Positions 22,961-29,827 of a stretch of DNA of 33,025 nt are shown one piece after another. Position numbers and translations under genes: made by a program. Every line of letters starts with the position of its first letter. Positions within the stretch are counted from its first letter, which is position 1. Location of the stretch: contig CAZGYE010000025.1 of the NCBI GenBank assembly GCA_964530165.1, positions 1-33,025 on the forward strand. The letters are read 5' to 3'. The stretch comes from CAZGYE01 sp964530165. Its GTDB lineage: Bacteria; Planctomycetota; Planctomycetia; Planctomycetales; Planctomycetaceae. Below the pieces are notes generated by a model. The model was not told the origin of the DNA. It saw only the letters and a program-made list of their open reading frames with translations, and did not search any database.

Positions 22961-23084
22961 GATGGTGGTGTGGTTGCACAATGTCTGCATCGAATCTCGA
23001 ATCTCCGGTTCGTGCTGAACTCGTTGGGCGATGCCGTCCAGAGCGCATCCCTGCGTGCGGCATCGCCGGCTCACCAATTGAGTC

Positions 23085-23291
23085 TCACTTACCGGCCGCT
23101 TTCTTGGTCTCGGCGGATTCGCCGCCGAATTCCTGCCGATGATGCACTCGAATCGCTTGCTGCAGACACTTCCAGCACAGCGCACAATTCTGCAGGAAGC
23201 CGCCGTAGAACTCGACGGTCACGGCTTCGGTCTGCTTCTCGCACCACGTGCAGGACTGGCTTTGATGGAACGCGGAAATCACGACTTGCAT
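23085..23291 (-). CDS. Small zinc-ribbon-like protein
   Basis: 68 aa from the ATG at 23291 (MQVVISAFHQSQSCTWCEKQ). Two CxxC knuckles, CTWC (about 14-17) and CALCWKC (about 39-45), are spaced as in a small treble-clef or zinc-ribbon domain, followed by a basic helix (LQQAIRVHHRQEF). Probably metal binding and perhaps DNA binding. AAGG four bases before the ATG gives a weak Shine-Dalgarno, unlike its neighbours. No family name recognised. Confidence 0.65.
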   Translation of the reverse strand: MQVVISAFHQSQSCTWCEKQTEAVTVEFYGGFLQNCALCWKCLQQAIRVHHRQEFGGESAETKKAAGK

Positions 23292-23476
23292 GGACCTTCT
23301 CCCGGAAATTGTTTCAAGGACAAAATTGGGTGAGTGGAGTTTGGGAGAGGTCCAGGCCACTCGGAAATCTTGAAAAGATGCGTCTCGTGGCTGCCGGCTG
23401 GTTCATGCTGAGTACCGTCGAAGCACTCGCGATGGCACTGCCAAGCGCCTCCGGGACTCCTTCCATCGGGGAAGGA

Positions 23477-23504
23477 TGGGGGACTGTCTGGGGCCAGCCC
23501 CCCA
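23477..23504 (-). terminator. G-run/C-run hairpin after the 89-aa gene
   Basis: TGGGGG (minus strand, 23499-23504) and TCCCCCA (23477-23483) can pair around a 15-16 nt loop, just after the stop at 23510. Same type as the hairpins at 21425 and 22252 but with a different loop. The region 23292-23476 carries nothing else recognisable. Confidence 0.4.
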
Positions 23505-23509
23505 TAAAA

Positions 23510-23779
23510 CTATTCGTCGCTTGCCTCCTTCCAGTCTGCCTCTTCACGCTCTAAGACAAACTCCCATGCTCGGCTGAGCAGCATTTGAGCAACGGGAATG
23601 TCATCGCGCGAGAGGCTGCCTGTGGTCTTGAACTCGCCGTCCTTCTTGTACGTTCGCTGCACCACAGCCTTGTACATCGGGCGCGACTTGTCCTTGCCTT
23701 CGTTGGCGAAGACGCTCACAGAGACGCCTCGCTTGCGGAAGCTTTCCACGGGTTTCGTCGGAGATTTGGAATCAGTCAT
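23510..23779 (-). CDS. Small conserved island protein, family 1 copy 2 (unknown function)
   Basis: 89 aa (MTDSKSPTKPVESFRKRGVS). FRKRGVSVSVFANEGKDKSR, YKAVVQRTYKKDGEFKTT, GSLSRDDIPVAQMLLSRAWE and an acidic tail. It aligns over most of its length with the 83-aa protein at 20292-20543, so both are members of one family retained twice on the island. CCCCTTTGAATC precedes the ATG. Function unknown; a small nucleic-acid-binding fold is possible. Confidence 0.72.
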   Translation of the reverse strand: MTDSKSPTKPVESFRKRGVSVSVFANEGKDKSRPMYKAVVQRTYKKDGEFKTTGSLSRDDIPVAQMLLSRAWEFVLEREEADWKEASDE

Positions 23780-23884
23780 GATTCAAAGGGGTAATGGGAA
23801 ACAAAAAGGGGCCAACGCTACATGAATGCGGTGGCTTATGCAAATCCACACCGAAGACTGCGCGCCAATCGGCTCCCCAGATTG
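23780..23884 (-). ncRNA. Candidate structured leader C
   Basis: Stem CAATC / GATTG (23880-23884 / 23866-23870), then GTGTGGATTT shared with leader B, a hairpin GCCACCGC / GCGTTGGC (23828-23835 / 23811-23818, one mismatch), CCCCTTTTTG, a second CCCCTTTGAATC and the ATG at 23779. The architecture resembles leaders A and B, but the GGTTACGG loop is absent, so membership is weaker. Confidence 0.35.
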
Positions 23885-24052
23885 CCGACGAACACGTCGC
23901 CTGGTTGGTGGTGTGGCGAGTCCAGAACACGAAATTCGAACGGTCCAGCACGCAGCAAGAACAGCAAACAACGAACAAGAACAACAGACAGAAACAACAC
24001 ACAGAAACAACACACAGCCAACAAAAACAACATACAAGGGGGGGCAGCTTAC

Positions 24053-24072
24053 CTCTGCTCGGCAGAGCAGAG
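24053..24072. other. 8-bp hairpin with GGCA loop
   Basis: CTCTGCTC-GGCA-GAGCAGAG, perfect stem, inside the structured region. Confidence 0.7.
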
Positions 24073-24238
24073 TGCGAACACGGGGTGCGGTGCGTGCGCC
24101 AGCACGCGGCAGGGTTCGCGGAATCACCCATGTCGTCAACACGCTTTGAGATTCTGGGACGCATTCGGATGACAAGGTGCGGCGGAAAACTGTCGTCGGT
24201 TTTTCGCCATCTGGACAGGTGGGAGCCGTTCCTTTACC

Positions 24239-24295
24239 CGTTCCTTTGGGTGTTCCATCACTGGTCCGCCGTGGGTACACCAAAGGAACGTTTTT
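24239..24295 (+). terminator. Hairpin followed by a T-rich run inside the structured region
   Basis: CGTTCCTTTGGGTGT (24239-24253) pairs, with one bulged base, with ACACCAAAGGAACG (24277-24290). On the plus strand it is followed directly by TTTTTGTTTGTG. That is the layout of an intrinsic terminator, though the loop of 23 nt is long. It would imply a plus-strand transcript from the A/C-rich side, for which there is no gene. Confidence 0.4.
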
Positions 24296-24338
24296 GTTTG
24301 TGTTTTTGTTTTTGTATGTTGTTTTCCCGCCCCAACTT

Positions 24339-24517
24339 GGGGGTGCCAGGGCCTCACGTCGCTTCGCTCCGTGGTCCCTGGCTGGTATCCTTTTGTGCGT
24401 CCGGTTGGTTGTCTCGGGGTTGTTGCCCTCCCCCTCGACTTCCCTGCCATAGGTCGGTCGGTCCACGCCTCGCTTCCCCAAAAGGATACCAGCCAGGGGC
24501 GCGCCCCCGGCACCCCC
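24339..24517. repeat. Long inverted repeat with 20-bp perfect inner arms
   Basis: CCCTGGCTGGTATCCTTTTG (24376-24395) is exactly complementary to 24479-24498, with an 83-nt spacer. The arms continue outward: GGGGGTGCC (24339-24347) pairs with GGCACCCCC (24509-24517). The left arm carries about 23 extra bases (CCTCACGTCGCTTCGCTCCG and following) that the right one lacks, as if one side gained or lost a small hairpin. Confidence 0.75.
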
Positions 24518-24576
24518 GCGACCACCAACGGGAAGCACGGCGAGGGACGAGCTTGATCGGTGGCGATGGTGGTCGC

Positions 24577-24595
24577 ACTCCGCCTGCGGCGGAGT
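24577..24595. other. 8-bp hairpin before the second G/T tract
   Basis: ACTCCGCC-TGC-GGCGGAGT, perfect stem; 12 nt later the TTTGTTTGTTGTTTG tract begins. It lies about 80 nt past the stop of the Replic_Relax fragment. Confidence 0.65.
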
Positions 24596-24673
24596 CAAGT
24601 TGGCCCACCCTTTGTTTGTTGTTTGTGTTTGTTGTTGGCTGTGCATGTTTGCTGGGGGATGTTTGTTGTTCGG

Positions 24674-25584
24674 TCAGGAATCCTTGCGAGTGGCGTTCGA
24701 ACCGGCTGAAGACGGAGCCGACGCCGCCGTCTTCTTCACGAGCGCTCCCGGCTCTCCGGCGCAGTTGTACGTGATGCGGCCGTGCAAGAAGGTTTCGGGC
24801 GTGATTTCCGTCTGGTCGATGAACAGCCACAAATCGGGCTCGTGATCCGTTCTCTTGGAAACCGCTTTGGCCAGCGCGTCGCGTCGGCGGTGGTCGGTCG
24901 TGATGCACAGCACGCTGAAGCGGTCGAGCGTGGCTTCGGGAAAATGCCGGCGATGGAGCCCTCGCCGAAAGAGTTCCGCGTAGCCGGGCGTTTTGGACGC
25001 GGCGACCTGGCGGATCCCGCTGGTGCCGCGATCGACCTCGACGTAGAAGACTTTGCGATATCCGGCAACGGAGAGCAGAAAGGCGGCATCGGGCGAACAG
25101 GAGAGCGGCGGATGTTCCTGCAGTTGCGTGTGCAGGAAGTAGCGGTCGCCCTCGGCATCGCCCTTGTTGATCGTCTCCCACTCGTTGTACCAGCCGGCGA
25201 GTGACACGACTTTCTGGCGAGCGACGGCTTCCGCGACGATCCAGTGTACCTCGCTGATGGCCAGCCAATGGAAGATCAAATCCTTGCGGGGCGTGCGGGT
25301 GTTGACGGCAAGGTATCGCTCGTCGTCAAACCACACGCTGAGCATCTCGTTTCGATGCCTTTCGGCGCGGGGAAATAGGCGGGACCGGCATTGCCGCCGG
25401 GGAAGGCGACCGGCGTCGCAAGCTTGCCGACGTAGCCGTGATGGACGAGGCGCGAGAGTCGCTTGCGGGTGGCGCGGCCGTCACGATGCCGGGGAAAGCA
25501 GATGCGGTGAATCTGCGCCCGCGTCAGGACGTAGAACTCGGCGAGCGCCCTCAGAACGGCAATGTCGTTTTGCGTGACCATCAT
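24674..25584 (-). pseudogene. Replication-relaxation (Replic_Relax-type) protein, split by a frameshift
   Basis: Two overlapping frames make one protein. The first (25276-25584) starts MMVTQNDIAVLRALAEFYVL and has a winged helix-turn-helix (LTRAQIHRICFP...ATRKRLSRLVHHGYV) ending FPAPKGIE. The second (24674-25345) continues LSVWFDDERYLAVNTRTPRK, FHWLAISEVHWIVAEAVA, YFYVEVDRGT-like VFYVEVDRGTSGIRQV and RFSVLCITTDHRRRDALAKA. The order matches Replic_Relax proteins, initiator/relaxation factors of plasmids and integrative elements. The break lies near 25346-25360 (GGCATCGAAACGAGATGCTC); removing about five bases or an equivalent shift would join them. It may be a true lesion, a sequencing error, a programmed frameshift, or two genes with the second starting at ATG 25345. 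Confidence 0.75.
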
Positions 25585-25643
25585 GCAGCTTGCATCCCTG
25601 ACCTCGGAGACAGCGCGAAGAGCGCCGATTGTAGACGAAAAAA

Positions 25644-25680
25644 TCCCAAGTGGGATTCCGAAAAGTGGAACCACTTGGGA
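25644..25680. promoter_or_regulatory. Operator-like inverted repeat in the divergent region
   Basis: TCCCAAGTGG (25644-25653) and CCACTTGGGA (25671-25680) are perfect 10-bp inverted repeats separated by 17 bp. They lie between the divergent Replic_Relax gene (minus) and the 114-aa gene (plus). Centre-to-centre spacing suits a dimeric or tetrameric repressor bound on one face. Confidence 0.6.
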
Positions 25681-25686
25681 AAAGCA

Positions 25687-25702
25687 ATCCTGAGGTCAGG
25701 AT
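25687..25702. promoter_or_regulatory. Second palindrome in the divergent region
   Basis: ATCCTGA-GG-TCAGGAT, a perfect 7+7 palindrome six bases from the previous repeat. CCTGACCTCGG at 25596-25606 shares part of the sequence. Probably a further regulator site. Confidence 0.5.
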
Positions 25703-25859
25703 GCGAATCCATCCGGGCACTGAAACTGCTGCCGGCCTGAAAGCCAGAGTCCGTTTCATCGTCAACCGGAGGCAACGCTCTGTCGAGCGTGCACGAAACT
25801 ATTCTTGGCACCGACTGGTCAAAATGTCAAGTGCAAATTGCCGATCGGCGCAGGAAAAT

Positions 25860-26204
25860 ATGGCGGTGGAAGCGGAAACCGATCCATTGGCGGCATTGGA
25901 TGCGTCGTTGGAACGCCAAACGCGGCAGGTCGATGCCAAGTTCAAGCTACTCGAAATGGATCAGTTCGAAGCGGTGGCGCGAAACTGTGAAGAGGACGGG
26001 GCAAGGCCGGAGGCGGTTGCGTGGCGGGAGCTTTACGAAGAGAGCATCGGCGTGCCGTTGGAAGTTCGCCACGAGCTTCGAGTCCTCTTGGAACGCGTCG
26101 AGGGATCAGGTGAAGGAACGGTGGAATCCGTGATCGGGGCGTTGATTCATCGGTCGCGGAACGGCGTTCTGTCGTCAGGGGCACTCGCTGGAGACTGGCT
26201 CTGA
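25860..26204 (+). CDS. Small acidic helical protein of unknown function
   Basis: 114 aa from the ATG at 25860, preceded by AGGAAA five bases upstream; longer in-frame starts at 25824 and 25650 lack one. The sequence is helical and charged: DPLAALDASLERQTRQVDAK, FKLLEMDQFEAVARNCEEDG, ELYEESIGVPLEVRHELRVL. No known motif. It is divergent from the Replic_Relax gene across the operator region and overlaps the 3' end of the ATPase gene by 58 nt, convergently. It is the only plus-strand gene in this half of the island and might be the regulator of the divergent promoters (inference). Confidence 0.55.
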   Translation: MAVEAETDPLAALDASLERQTRQVDAKFKLLEMDQFEAVARNCEEDGARPEAVAWRELYEESIGVPLEVRHELRVLLERVEGSGEGTVESVIGALIHRSRNGVLSSGALAGDWL

Positions 26205-27934
26205 GATGAAAGAGAGCGGGAGGGCGGTGTGCCCACCGGGTTGTCAGTTTGAATGATGATGGGGGGCTGCTCCAGCAAGGCATGGCGCACACGCTCCTCC
26301 TCGCGGTCCGCTTCGGCGGACGAGATGAAAAAGTTGGCCTCGAAATTCCGTTCGATCAGTTCCTGTTTCGCCTGCTCGATGGCCTGCGTTTCGGGCATCG
26401 GGTCGTGGTCGACGAGGGTCGAATAGAGCTTCGGGTCATTGACGAACACGCCGAACGCCTCGCCGGTACGAAGCCTGCGGACGCGCTGTCCCCATTCGAT
26501 GCGGTGTTCGTCGAACCCCTTGAAGGTGATGTTGGTGACTTCTTCGAATGTCTCATGCTCCGGTACCAGCGACTCGTGCTGGCCGTGCGTGTTGCCCGCA
26601 CTATTTGCCTGGGTCGTTCCGGTGGACTTGCCGGAAGTAGTTCCGTCGATGATGCTGACCGTGGGAGCGTAGATGCCGGGCGGATACGTTCGGCCGCGGC
26701 TCTGCTTGTAGCCGACCATCTGCTGCTGCATCGTCGCATCTGAGTGCGTTTTCGTTGTCGCAACGGAATCGAGCCACTCCCTGCGGTAGCCGACGATGAG
26801 CTGCTTCCGCGAGGTTCGGACATCTTTGATCTCGTTGGGATTGAACGTCCGCATGGCCAGTTCATGGGCCAGGAGGTCCGCGTCCTCTGCTTCATTGGCG
26901 AACATCAGCCTGGAGCGCGCCTGCCAAATCATGCCGCTCAAGTCGACATTGTGCCGCTCCAATTGGTGGAACGCCTGATGCCCGAGGATGAGCCTGAGCC
27001 CCATCTGGCGGACGGTCGGGAGGGCGTCTTCAATATCCGGCTCCACGAAGTGCTGGAACTCGTCCATCAGGACATACGTGGGATCGACACTCTGGCGACC
27101 GTAGGTCGTCGCCATCCGAAACGCCTTCTCGAAGATCTCATTAACGGCCAGGGCACCGATCGTGCGGCCGTCGTGCGGCGCGAGCTTTCCGTACGCGGCA
27201 AGGTTCAGAATCACGATGCGGCGCTCGCGGATGAATCGCTCCACATCGAAGTGGGTCTGGGGCGAGCCGAACATGCGCCGCAGAATCACGCTCTCGAAGA
27301 ACGGGTCCAGGCGGTTTCGCGTCGATTCGAGAATGCGGGCCGGCTCGCCGCCCTTGGCTTTGAGGATCTCCATCCAGTGGTGGCGGATCTCGCCGGGGAT
27401 GCGCCTCAGAATCGCGTCATGCTCATCTGTGCCGGGATGGAGCAAGTACCGGCAGACCGCGATCGGAAATCCCATCGCAGCGGCCGCGAAGAAGGCCTTG
27501 TACGTCCACTGGCGGAGTCTGGGCATCTGGGCAATGTCCTGACTCTCCCATGCCCGCAAGATCAAGTCGACAGCACGGGCGACCTGGTAGTAGTGCTGAG
27601 CCTCGGTTTCGTAGAGGAGGGGATTGAACGGCAAAACGACGTCTTCGCGGGCCGGTTCGATATAGACGAGGCGGTCCCGCACGTCCGGTGTAGAGGAATC
27701 GGAGACCATCCAACGAAGCAGATCGTGCGAAAGATTTCCCATCGGATCAATCACGAAGACGCACGCGGCTGCGGCCGGGTCCATCATAATGGGCCGCAGC
27801 ATCGTATGGATGGCGTTCGTCTTGCCGGCACCCGTTGAGCCGATCAGGTGGAAGTGGGTGCGGAAAATATCCGGATCGAGGTTGATCTTCCGCTTGGTCT
27901 CCAGGTCCGTACCGAGTGTGATGGGCAGCATCAT
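26147..27934 (-). CDS. VirD4/TraG-like coupling ATPase
   Basis: 595 aa from the ATG at 27934 (MMLPITLGTDLETKRKINLD), fixed by a perfect GGAGG 12 bases upstream; the frame is open much further but overlaps another gene. Walker A GSTGAGKT (32-39), Walker B YVLMDE (287-292) and the sensor region LRLILGHQAFHQLE (about 313-326) place it among the HerA/FtsK/VirD4 ATPases. The segment NFEANFFISSAEADREEERV and a low-complexity tail end the protein. There is no N-terminal membrane helix, unlike classical VirD4. It would pump DNA or couple DNA to a channel. The stop of the upstream membrane-protein gene overlaps its start (ATGA). Confidence 0.87.
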   Translation of the reverse strand: MMLPITLGTDLETKRKINLDPDIFRTHFHLIGSTGAGKTNAIHTMLRPIMMDPAAAACVFVIDPMGNLSHDLLRWMVSDSSTPDVRDRLVYIEPAREDVVLPFNPLLYETEAQHYYQVARAVDLILRAWESQDIAQMPRLRQWTYKAFFAAAAMGFPIAVCRYLLHPGTDEHDAILRRIPGEIRHHWMEILKAKGGEPARILESTRNRLDPFFESVILRRMFGSPQTHFDVERFIRERRIVILNLAAYGKLAPHDGRTIGALAVNEIFEKAFRMATTYGRQSVDPTYVLMDEFQHFVEPDIEDALPTVRQMGLRLILGHQAFHQLERHNVDLSGMIWQARSRLMFANEAEDADLLAHELAMRTFNPNEIKDVRTSRKQLIVGYRREWLDSVATTKTHSDATMQQQMVGYKQSRGRTYPPGIYAPTVSIIDGTTSGKSTGTTQANSAGNTHGQHESLVPEHETFEEVTNITFKGFDEHRIEWGQRVRRLRTGEAFGVFVNDPKLYSTLVDHDPMPETQAIEQAKQELIERNFEANFFISSAEADREEERVRHALLEQPPIIIQTDNPVGTPPSRSLSSQSQSPASAPDDRTPFRDR

Positions 27935-28800
27935 GGTGATAGAAACCTCCTGATAGCATTTTGTTCTTCTGTGGCCAGTAGTGCGAGAAACACGTCCGTC
28001 ATCTTCCCGTCGTACCCGAGCGCCTCTATCTCCTGCCGGCGCTTCTGGAAGTGGTCGGCGATGTCTTTGATGCTGGAGAACGAACAGGTCGATTCTCGGG
28101 TAGATGAAAAATTCTCGATTATCATCTGCTGAAGTTTCTGGGCCCGCCGTTGCACTTCTCCTGGTTCGTAGGCGTCGCTGAGGTACTCTTCGAAATACGC
28201 CGCGAAGCGCTCCTGGGGGAAACACTCCTTCTGCTCGGGCATGAGTCGGTCGTAGAGCAGTTGGCAGGCGAAGCGGCAATTCTCGCGAGCTAGTTGCTGT
28301 CGGCGTTCCAGAAGCGCACGCTCTTGAGCCTGGCATCGAGCGTGCTCACGTTCGGGTGCAGCGCGCTCCCACTCATGCTGCTCGTGCAGGCGGCGGGTTT
28401 CGTCGGCGCGGCGTCTCTTGCGCTGGGCAACGTTCCCAGCCAAGCGGTGAACCAGCCGATAGGGGCATACGAGCAGTGTTCCCCACAAGCGCCGGCCGGC
28501 CGGGGCTGCGGCGGGCAGCAAAAACCACGAGAAGCCGGCGATGATTCCCCCGGCCAGTAGCCCGCGCAAGCAGGCGGAAAGGACATTGTCTCCCGCGATC
28601 ACGGCAAACGTGGCATAGCCCACGCAGGCAAGTCCCCCGAGGTTTCTGCCGCATGTGTGAAGCTGCGGCTTCGACTTCGCTATAGATTGGCCAACGGAGA
28701 AGAAGAGCGCGGCCGTCGCGGCAAGGGGCAGAAGATCAGCTCGTTCGACAGCCGTCACAAACGCGGCGATGATGTCCAGAAGAAGACTGACAATTATCAT
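27931..28800 (-). CDS. Membrane protein coupled to the VirD4-like ATPase
   Basis: 289 aa from the ATG at 28800 (MIIVSLLLDIIAAFVTAVER), chosen because GAGG lies nine bases upstream; an ATG at 28809 and a TTG at 28824 are also in frame. Four hydrophobic helices occupy about residues 1-110 (DLLPLAATAALFFSVGQSI, LGGLACVGYATFAVIAGDN, RGLLAGGIIAGFSWFLLPAA). A long basic, probably coiled-coil cytoplasmic domain follows (RKRRRADETRRLHEQHEWER...LERRQQLARENC). Its last codon overlaps the ATPase start. It may supply the membrane anchor that the ATPase lacks. No family recognised. Confidence 0.8.
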   Translation of the reverse strand: MIIVSLLLDIIAAFVTAVERADLLPLAATAALFFSVGQSIAKSKPQLHTCGRNLGGLACVGYATFAVIAGDNVLSACLRGLLAGGIIAGFSWFLLPAAAPAGRRLWGTLLVCPYRLVHRLAGNVAQRKRRRADETRRLHEQHEWERAAPEREHARCQAQERALLERRQQLARENCRFACQLLYDRLMPEQKECFPQERFAAYFEEYLSDAYEPGEVQRRAQKLQQMIIENFSSTRESTCSFSSIKDIADHFQKRRQEIEALGYDGKMTDVFLALLATEEQNAIRRFLSP

Positions 28801-28883
28801 TGTTGCCATCCTCGGTCTGACCAAGAGAAGACGCCGGCGTCCTCACGACGTGCCGACGCCTTCGAAGAGACGCAGTTCATAGC

Positions 28884-29684
28884 TCAGCGGGACGAAGCCA
28901 CTTTTGCTTCAACGGGCTCCGCCAACGGCTTGGCTACTGCGACCGAGTGGAACCGGAAGCTGGGCGGCGGGCAGTGGTCGAGGCGTGTGAGAGCAATCAG
29001 CGATTGGGCGGGTGCAGCCTGAAAGTGGAGGGTTTGGCCTTGCTCAAAAAACTCTGTCTCGTAAACGGTTTTTTGAGAAACCCGCCGCCGCAGGTTGGAG
29101 ACGACGCGCCTCGTCACGGAGGTCTCGGCCGTGGAGGGGACATAGCCCTCTGAGAAGAAGGCATTGACGGCCGACATGGTGACCTGGTTGCCGGGGATTG
29201 CGCCTCCGTTGAGGGGCACGTCGACATGGATGCCCTTCGGCTGCCACTGGGTATCGAGACTCCAGACGATCTCGCTCTTGTTCCTCTGGAATGTCCCCTC
29301 ATACTTACGGAAGAAGGCGAGTTGCAGGATGAGATTGTCGTCGTCGACCGTATCCGGGAAGAACTGGTACTTCCCCTTGTAGGCTTCGAAGGTCGTCCGG
29401 CGCGGGTCAAGCGTGGTGTGCTTGACCTTCAGGATCCAGGCTTTGCCGGCCTCTCCTCGCGTGGCTGGTTCTTCCGGGTGGAGTGAGAGGATGGTGCTGT
29501 TGCTGGCGGTGTGGTAGCGGGGCGAGTAACTGAGGGAGGCCGTCCGCTTCGATGCGGGAGTCAGCCCCCAGGCGGTCAAACGCGTGGCCACCCATTCACG
29601 GTTGACGAGTGGCTGCAAGTTGGGCAAATTGTCAGTTGGCTCGCTTGCAGTGACCAGGGCAGTCAAAAGGATCGCGGCGTGCAT
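28884..29684 (-). CDS. Secreted protein of unknown function
   Basis: 266 aa with an N-terminal signal-like stretch (MHAAILLTALVTASEP) and AAGGAA seven bases before the ATG. The mature part is rich in beta-like and polar residues (SPRYHTASNSTILSLHPEEP, TLDPRRTTFEAYKGKYQFFP, VYETEFFEQGQTLHFQAAP) with one Cys. No known domain. It is upstream of the membrane protein on the same strand, separated by 83 bp that include a perfect palindrome GACGCCGGCGTC (28830-28841). It could act at the cell surface in transfer, or be a host gene at the island edge. Confidence 0.72.
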   Translation of the reverse strand: MHAAILLTALVTASEPTDNLPNLQPLVNREWVATRLTAWGLTPASKRTASLSYSPRYHTASNSTILSLHPEEPATRGEAGKAWILKVKHTTLDPRRTTFEAYKGKYQFFPDTVDDDNLILQLAFFRKYEGTFQRNKSEIVWSLDTQWQPKGIHVDVPLNGGAIPGNQVTMSAVNAFFSEGYVPSTAETSVTRRVVSNLRRRVSQKTVYETEFFEQGQTLHFQAAPAQSLIALTRLDHCPPPSFRFHSVAVAKPLAEPVEAKVASSR

Positions 29685-29827
29685 GGGTAAGTTCCTTTCG
29701 GGTTTCAGCGATTTGTGTGATTGAGTTGTCTCGACGTCTCAGACGACCTTGTTGAAGTGGACCACTACAGGGGAAGTGGCCGAAAGCGCGTGAGACCGGA
29801 CAGAGATTTCGGGAAAAAACTGGGGCC

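Larger units (their letters stand above)
23945..24673. other. Structured non-coding region with complementary AAC/GTT tracts and many inverted repeats
   Basis: About 730 bp without a credible gene; frames on both strands are low-complexity. It opens with an A/C tract (AACAA-type units, 23948-24037) and closes with G/T tracts (24290-24326 and 24608-24670). AAAACAACATACAA (24024-24037) is the exact complement of 24312-24325. CACAGCCAAC (24013-24022) is complementary to 24634-24643. Between them lie an 8-bp hairpin (24053-24072), a bulged 14-bp hairpin before a T-rich run (24239-24295), a 20-bp perfect inverted repeat (24376-24395 / 24479-24498) and an 8-bp hairpin (24577-24595). It could be an origin, an oriT-like site or a large structured RNA. 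Confidence 0.6.

Noticed and set aside
21467..23185. A 572-codon minus-strand frame
   Set aside because: Only its last 155 codons match a known family start (MGQYF); the rest crosses the 185-aa gene in another frame and two leaders, and is Ser/Arg-rich noise.
23783..24774. Overlapping 287- and 326-codon frames on both strands of the structured region
   Set aside because: Low-complexity translations from AAC/GTT tracts and inverted repeats, no Shine-Dalgarno and no recognisable domain.
26744..27838. 364-codon plus-strand frame
   Set aside because: Antisense to the VirD4-like ATPase, whose Walker motifs fix the coding strand.
28874..28920. TAGCTCAGCGGG resembling a tRNA D-arm, considered as a second tRNA or attR
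   Set aside because: No acceptor, anticodon or T-arm can be built around it, and it overlaps the end of the secreted-protein gene.
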